In this document: positions 58,005 through 64,000 of the stretch, piece by piece
Layout of the letters: each line of letters starts with the position of its first letter
How positions within the stretch are numbered: the first letter of the stretch is position 1
From: Epiperipatus broadwayi
Taxonomy: Eukaryota > Onychophora > Udeonychophora > Euonychophora > Peripatidae
Assembly (NCBI GenBank): GCA_028023455.1
Contig: JAQFVV010012423.1
Coordinates: 7,732,269-7,796,268 of the forward strand
DNA: 64,000 bases
Direction: 5' to 3'
Made by a program: the position numbers and the translations under genes
Notes under the pieces: model-generated
What the model was told of the DNA's origin: nothing
The model's database searches: none
What the model saw: only the letters and a program-made list of their open reading frames with translations

Positions 58005-60420
58005 CAAAAACATATATCGATCCAACAAGACCCGAAATACAGGTAAAGCACCTTAAATCCGACCGCGTACAAGATATATAAGTCACGTACATCGTGGATT
58101 CTGCCCTATTTACCTATATCCCCAGGTCAAAGATCTAATCAATAACCTTTCTCGACGATAACATTGAATTCCTTTACTTTCGCCATGCTCGGAGCTCAGT
58201 CTTAAAGCATGAGATTCATTTTTAATTATATTTTAATGAGAACTTGGATGATTGATTTATATATACACTTAAAATCAAAGATTGCTTAAAGTAAAAGTTA
58301 ATGAAAAGATTCGAAGAACACTGGAAGTTTTGTTTTAGTTATATATATTTTAAACTCATTAATTATTTTACATTGACATTTAACTCAAGCTCTTTAAAAA
58401 ACATTCTTTACATTAATTTTATAATTAAATAGTAATTTTATCAGAGACCGCATCCTGCGTAACAGATTCACATTAGCGGTTAACATTTTATTTTATTTAG
58501 TTTGCACAATTTTATTTTGTTTACATTTATTTTTTTAAAAAAATTATTTTAGAATTAAATGACCATGGATTCTGAATTCTCCATTTACATTTAGTATAAG
58601 CTAATAATATATCAGCATGTCTAAACATTTGACTAACTGATGTATATAAAGAATAAACATTTTATTTCTTCTTTACAAAAAAGATTTAAAAAAACATTTT
58701 ATATTAAAAACGGATATCAAAGAAACAATTACAATAAGACTGATTCGACGTCTTACTCCAATGACATAAGAAGAGAAAAAAAATTGATTTTATTTCTCTT
58801 TATAAATAATAATTTAGATCTCAAATAAAATAATATTTTATTACAGTGGACCTTGCTGGAATAGCTTTAAACTACACAGTGATTAAAAACTGTAAGCTGT
58901 TATATAAAAAAAAATAGATCAGTTAATTATCAAGCAAATAAGCCGCTTTAGTTGGACTTTCAACTAAAATCATTCCTTATAAAAACTATAACGTGAATTA
59001 GCAAAATAATCATGAAATAACAAAAGAATCGGTTACTCAGGCCGAAGATCTTTGAGTAGAATCATTTCCCTATGGCTTACATATTAGATAGGCAAAAGAA
59101 AAGCAAAACAATGTTGGGTTAATAAACATATGAATGCAAATGAAAGAAGAAACGCAGGTAGGGTCATATGAGCCGGTTCACAGACACTCGCATGCCTATT
59201 CTAACGAAGAAAAGGGAAATCGGTACGTCCGCCTGTCACAATCATATACCGAAAGAATATAGGAATTACGGAGAGCCATCATGTTCGCCTGTATGGATAC
59301 CATGTTGACTAACCAACTCTATCTCAACCACACTCTCCAGCCCACAGACGAATGCGTAACCAGGATCCAACTCCGAACACCAAATGAATGACCGTTTTAG
59401 GTCTGTCTACACTACTCCGAACATTTTTTATTAACCCAAGATATTATAATCATCAAATATGAACTAATTATAATTAAATAGCCTTAAATAATCTAATACT
59501 GCATAGAGATCAACCTGCATAACCAACTACTTTATGTAAATATTTAACTAACATAAACCAAACATATAGAATAAGGAAATTTACTTCTCGAATAAATCCC
59601 CCCTTTCCACTTTCCTAACTTTTAAAAAAAAAGGCATGATAATTATCTGACGCTATCCAGTGGCGCTGTTACTAGGTCAAAATCTATAGCATATTACTTT
59701 TGTTTCAAATTACAGAAATATAAAATAATAGAATCCCATCCTGGGAAATCTATAATAAATTTATTTAAAGAATTATGGTAAGTTTATTTTGAGATACATA
59801 TATTTGACATAACTTCACTTGTGAAAATAAAATAGATCAACTTATTTTTATTTTAAAATTAATTCATTCTTTGCTAAAACTCCCTTCCCTTTGTGAACAT
59901 AATTTGCTCTCTTAGCAAATTACTCTCTTTGAGCCCCCGCGAGTGAAGTTTGTCAAAATAAAAAAAAAAAATCAAAGCATGAAATCTCACACTAAAATTA
60001 ATATATAAAAACAAATAAATATTTTCATATTCAAAAATCAACGTATTAAAATTGTGGTGAGCTTGAGTTATTAAAAAACATTATAAATAATTTAAAAAGA
60101 AAAGGTTAAAGAGTCAGTTAAAAAAGATTTCCAATAAACATTAACTTTTGACATTTTTTTAAGCTTTAAGGAATTACATTTTATGTTCTAACGATAATTT
60201 CTAAAATCTGGACGACAGGATTTAAGCTCTTCAGCATTTTACCTGGAGTTCCCCCAGAATGAGTGCGCGGCGAACGTTGATGGCTGGTGGCATTTGAAGG
60301 CAGGTTCTGGCAGCAGCATAATCGGAGATTTCAGGTCTCAGGAAGGGACGGGCGGTGATTTCCCTTAACTACTCACTCAACATTTCAACTGGTGTAGAGA
60401 CGTTCTGTAACTCTTTCTCT
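58005..60420. other. Unassigned, less AT-rich block, possible element remnants
   Basis: Richer segments at 58005-58205, 59040-59430 and 60236-60420 stand out from the surrounding AT-rich intron. A CCAGTGGCGCTGTT segment at 59657-59670 resembles the TIR interior of the element at 29796 (ATGGCGCTGTT). No protein domain or paired termini could be established. Confidence 0.35.
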
Positions 60421-61104
60421 TCTGTTTTTTTTTTTTTTTAAAAAAAGGACCACTATTTATACCTTACCATTGGTATTTGAATTATCTGCTGCCTGAGGTG
60501 ATTTTTCTTTAGATCTTCTATGAAACAATAGGAAATCATACTTTTGTTCTAATTTTAGAAAGTTTGTACCTCGATAAGGATCGATAGAGATTTTAGTATA
60601 ATTTTTATCTAACAATGTAGAATTTCTATTAATTAATGAATAGAAATTCCATAGCAATGGATTTTGGTAATTTCTAAGTGTTTTAAGTTAACATTTATTT
60701 TAAACTTCTCATCGAAGTACAAATCTTTCAAAAAAGGCCATCTTGGATTCTTAAAGAAAAAAAAAGACATTTCAAATATATATTAAAAAAACATATCAAA
60801 AATATTTAAAACTTATATTTGAACCTTTTTTCTTTTCCATAAATGAAATAACTTAGTGTGTTAGTACATGATTAGTAATATCGAAAATAAATTTTAGTAA
60901 TTTATTCAGGATAGTTGTGTTAAAAAAATTGTTTTAAGAATAATAAAAAAACAAACATTGAAAAAATACATTTCTCTACATAGGTGGGCTTTAATTAAAC
61001 CCCCTTAATAAGTGATTAGGTAGGTCAGATAGTTAAACGGCAAATCTGAATCGGATTTATCATTTCAATATAGTCACCAACATTCTTTGCTAGGATTGGT
61101 ATTA

Positions 61105-61285
61105 AATCACTATAACATCACATGATCACTTTTTTATGCTTATACAATCTGTTAACATAGTAGCAACTTTCTCCTTATAATACTGCCACCTAGTGCAAAC
61201 TATAGGTGGATGCTAGAGGGATGAATTAGATCCAAAGATCTAGGTGCAATGCTTTCAGATCCAAGACTCTTCACTGATGAAAGCC
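61105..61285 (+). repeat. Family A repeat, truncated copy 5
   Basis: Starts with the same arm as copy 4 (AATCACTATAACATCACATG), followed by TGCCACCTAGTGCAAACT, and breaks off after CAAGACTCTTCACTGATGAA. Confidence 0.65.
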
Positions 61286-64000
61286 ATTCTCTTGCTGAAA
61301 GAAGTTTGCTGCAAAGAAATTAAAAATCAAAGTTTATATAATTATTGCAAAATTCATCTTTAACTTTCTATTGCTTTTTTTTTTTTCAGGATTAAAGTGG
61401 TTACATTTATGACCTTATGATTCTCATATTTGCTTCCCTTATCTATGATTTAGAATTCAAATTCATGCACACAAAATTAGGAAAAGTTACAAACAGACTT
61501 AAGAATTTATTATCAAAATTATCCATTTAGTAGTTGATAAATGGGTATCTAGCTGTTTTATGGCTAGAAAGTAAAACACATAAGCAAAAACTGCTAAAAC
61601 TTTTCATCACTCTGTACTCAAGTCTAATGAGAATTGCCATTTTTTTTACTATTTGTTTCTGGGGAACTGTTTAAGAAGCCTTTGCCCAGTTGTGGAACTA
61701 TTTAAAGACTGATAGTTTTTACTTTATATACATATGATTAGAATTGCTTTCTCTATTTTTAGTCCCTAAAATTAAACTTACACAAATGATCCAGTTTGTG
61801 TTTACATAATAACATTCATTATATCTTTTATATGTACTATAACTGCGGACCACATTATATTAAAGTTGATTACATGAATTGGAAAAAGAAATGCTTAATA
61901 GTAAACCAATATTGATGACTATTTGTGTTGATAGAAGAAATGGGGAAGAGACAATAGATTTAAAAAGTGAACAATTTCTCATTTTGATGAAGAATTGGAA
62001 TGGTTTTAATTAATTCAAAGAATGTTTTAATCATAAAAAAATAAATTATTTTTATGAAGAATAGCAAAAAGTATAGCTCGTACAAAACCTGCAATTTAAT
62101 TATAATTTTTTTTTGAGAAATTAATATATTGAAAAAAAGAAAGGAATACAAAGCTTTTTAAAACTAATAAAATATCTAGATTTTTTTTTTTTAATAAAAT
62201 GATAGGAAAAAGAATTTATAATGATATTAGAAGATATAATTGTGACAAGAATATAGGAGAGAATGAAAAATCTCAAAAGTGTAAAACTATATGTTAAAAT
62301 TGGAGCAAAGTTTTGATTGCAATAAGGAAGAAAACAAAAGCTCTATAGTGAATTATATAAAACTAAAGAGAAAAAAACAGATTATACCTAGTGTTATATC
62401 TTCTCAATTATCCAGCATTGTAATTGTAGAAATGAGTCGTGCAATTAATTCTATGAAGAAAAGAAATGCTACACAAAATGATAAAAATATTATTAATATT
62501 TAAGAAATGATAAAAAAACCTCAACTTATGAATAAAGAAATTATAAATTGTGAGTCATTAATTCTTTTTATAATATATTCTTAGGATACAAAAAAAAAAG
62601 TGTAATAAAGTTGAGTTGATAAATTGTATATTCTTATAGAGATCTCATACACATGGGTATATAGTGTAAATGTATATAGATCTTATTAATATAGATATTC
62701 ATATATAAGTATTTTAAAAAAATATTCAAATGAAGTTTATTGATTAATGAAATTAAGTAAAATATCAATGAAAATTTAAAATTAATATTTTGAAGAATAC
62801 CTAGAAAGAAAAAAAAAATCATATTTTCATGGTATATGAGAGCTTAATAAAATTTCTGATGTTCCTTTAAAATTGAAATATTAGAATTAGTTGTGGTAAG
62901 AAAGTGGCATTTGTATTAATTTACCACTGATAATTATGAAGTGATATCACTTGGTTGTCTAGTTACTCCACCTATCTTGAAGAAGAACTTAACTAATGCA
63001 CAAATCTCATTTCAGCAGTAATAAAAGTCAAAAAAACTTCAGGACTATTTTAATAAGTATCAATAAATACAGATTAACAAAAAATATATTGAAAATGATA
63101 GTTGATTATTATTATTTATAAGCAATTTAAATGATTGCAGTGATTTGTGAAATGTGCCCTTTATTACATCTTCATCATAGAAAAGAAAAGGGTAAGCCTA
63201 TATAAATAATATTTATAATGGTAATTTAATTAAATTGAAAATTTCGAAGATTTTTCTATCTACTACTTTACTGGAATAATATTAGAATAGGAATATTGCC
63301 TTCAGTGATTATTATTTTAAGATGGCATCTTAGTGATATTCCAAAACCAAATACTGCTTAATTTTTTTCAGTCTATCAAATAAGTGTTAAGTGATAATTC
63401 TATTTTGTATCTTTCTTTTTTTAAAACATTAAAGACTCATATAATTGGCTTATAATTAAAATCACACACACAAATATAAAATATGAGCTACTTTCAGATT
63501 TATATCTAGACAAGCAAATTAGATTAGGTTAGATATATCAAATTATAAATTTAAAAATATAAAGTATATTAATTTAGATAGATGCATTGTAACTACTTTT
63601 TGACAGAATAAAACTACTTAACCAAAAAATTAGTCATAGGAATCTGTTAGAATTGTCATTTCCTATCCATTACATTGATGAATAGAGTACAGATATATGG
63701 TATCATTATCTTCAATATTGAAATGAGAAATTACTTTATTTTTATGAAAGGCAAATAGCAAATAACAACTGGACCTATCTTTGAAGGATACTTATGTCTT
63801 GGATAATGCTTAGAATGCTTTCCAAATTTTTTTTCCAATTCTGTATTCATAATTATATTTTAATTAATATATTGTTTATTTTACTTAATATTTTTTGAGA
63901 AATCATAGTCTTTTTATGAATGGATACCTGATCTTTGTTTATGTATTATTTTTTATATGTGCACATATACATAAAAAACACATAAATCATCGATTATTAT

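Larger units (their letters stand above)
56174..64000. other. Start of a long intron, continuing past the window
   Basis: At least 7.8 kb with no exon completing the RRM begun at 56173. It contains two family A repeats and an unassigned, less AT-rich block (58005-60420). The remainder (61290-64000) is AT-rich; open frames such as 62291-62503 show no family resemblance. Confidence 0.5.

Overview
The window is a 64-kb piece of an AT-rich (roughly three-quarters A+T) animal nuclear genome. The long introns, Penelope-like elements, an APE-type LINE with a GDSL-esterase domain, a mariner remnant and many fold-back elements suggest an invertebrate, most likely an arthropod. I cannot name the species. 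Almost the whole window is one host gene on the + strand, cut off at both ends. There is no CRISPR array, operon or confident RNA gene.

HOST GENE. Twelve coding exons between 3714 and 56173 join with consistent AG/GT borders and phases into about 354 codons of an RBM28 (yeast Nop4-type) nucleolar RNA-binding protein. In order they encode the second half of RRM1, all of RRM2, a 110-residue cassette holding a further RRM, an acidic Ser/Asp/Glu stretch, and the first strand of the next RRM. The 5' half of RRM1 and everything after the RNP2 strand that follows the acidic stretch lie outside the window. The extra RRM is bounded by phase-1 introns on both sides, so including or skipping it keeps the frame. 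This is the main gene-structure novelty.

INTRONS. These hold the mobile DNA. 841-3035: two 5'-truncated Penelope-like copies head to head, with a 10-bp target duplication. 4031-5665: two palindromic repeat families (A and B). 10435-10747 and 14562-14808: fold-back elements. 12985-13330: a degenerate LINE endonuclease fragment. 15480-18450: an old minus-strand LINE copy (C) with a family A repeat inserted in it. 18454-20095: a possible LTR-element remnant. 22164-23590: a pogo/Tigger-like element with TA borders and internal tandem and inverted repeats. 27617-28206: a duplicated unit around a LINE tail. 29796-30171: a TIR element with a perfect 8-bp target duplication. 31400-32075: an internally deleted mariner.

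36108-51582 (15.5-kb intron). Family B copies sit next to a truncated minus-strand LINE copy (B, 37998-39775). A second Penelope-like element with long inverted arms (40068-40872) follows, then a nearly full-length LINE (A, about 41055-45514) with coiled-coil, GDSL esterase, APE endonuclease, reverse transcriptase and zinc-knuckle regions. LINE A carries three lesions. For two of them LINE B keeps the ancestral state, so those two are private to LINE A.

56174-64000. No exon could be recognised. The stretch holds two family A repeats and a block of less AT-rich, unassigned sequence (58005-60420). The mobile elements appear to be passengers in the introns; nothing in the sequence shows them acting together with the host gene.
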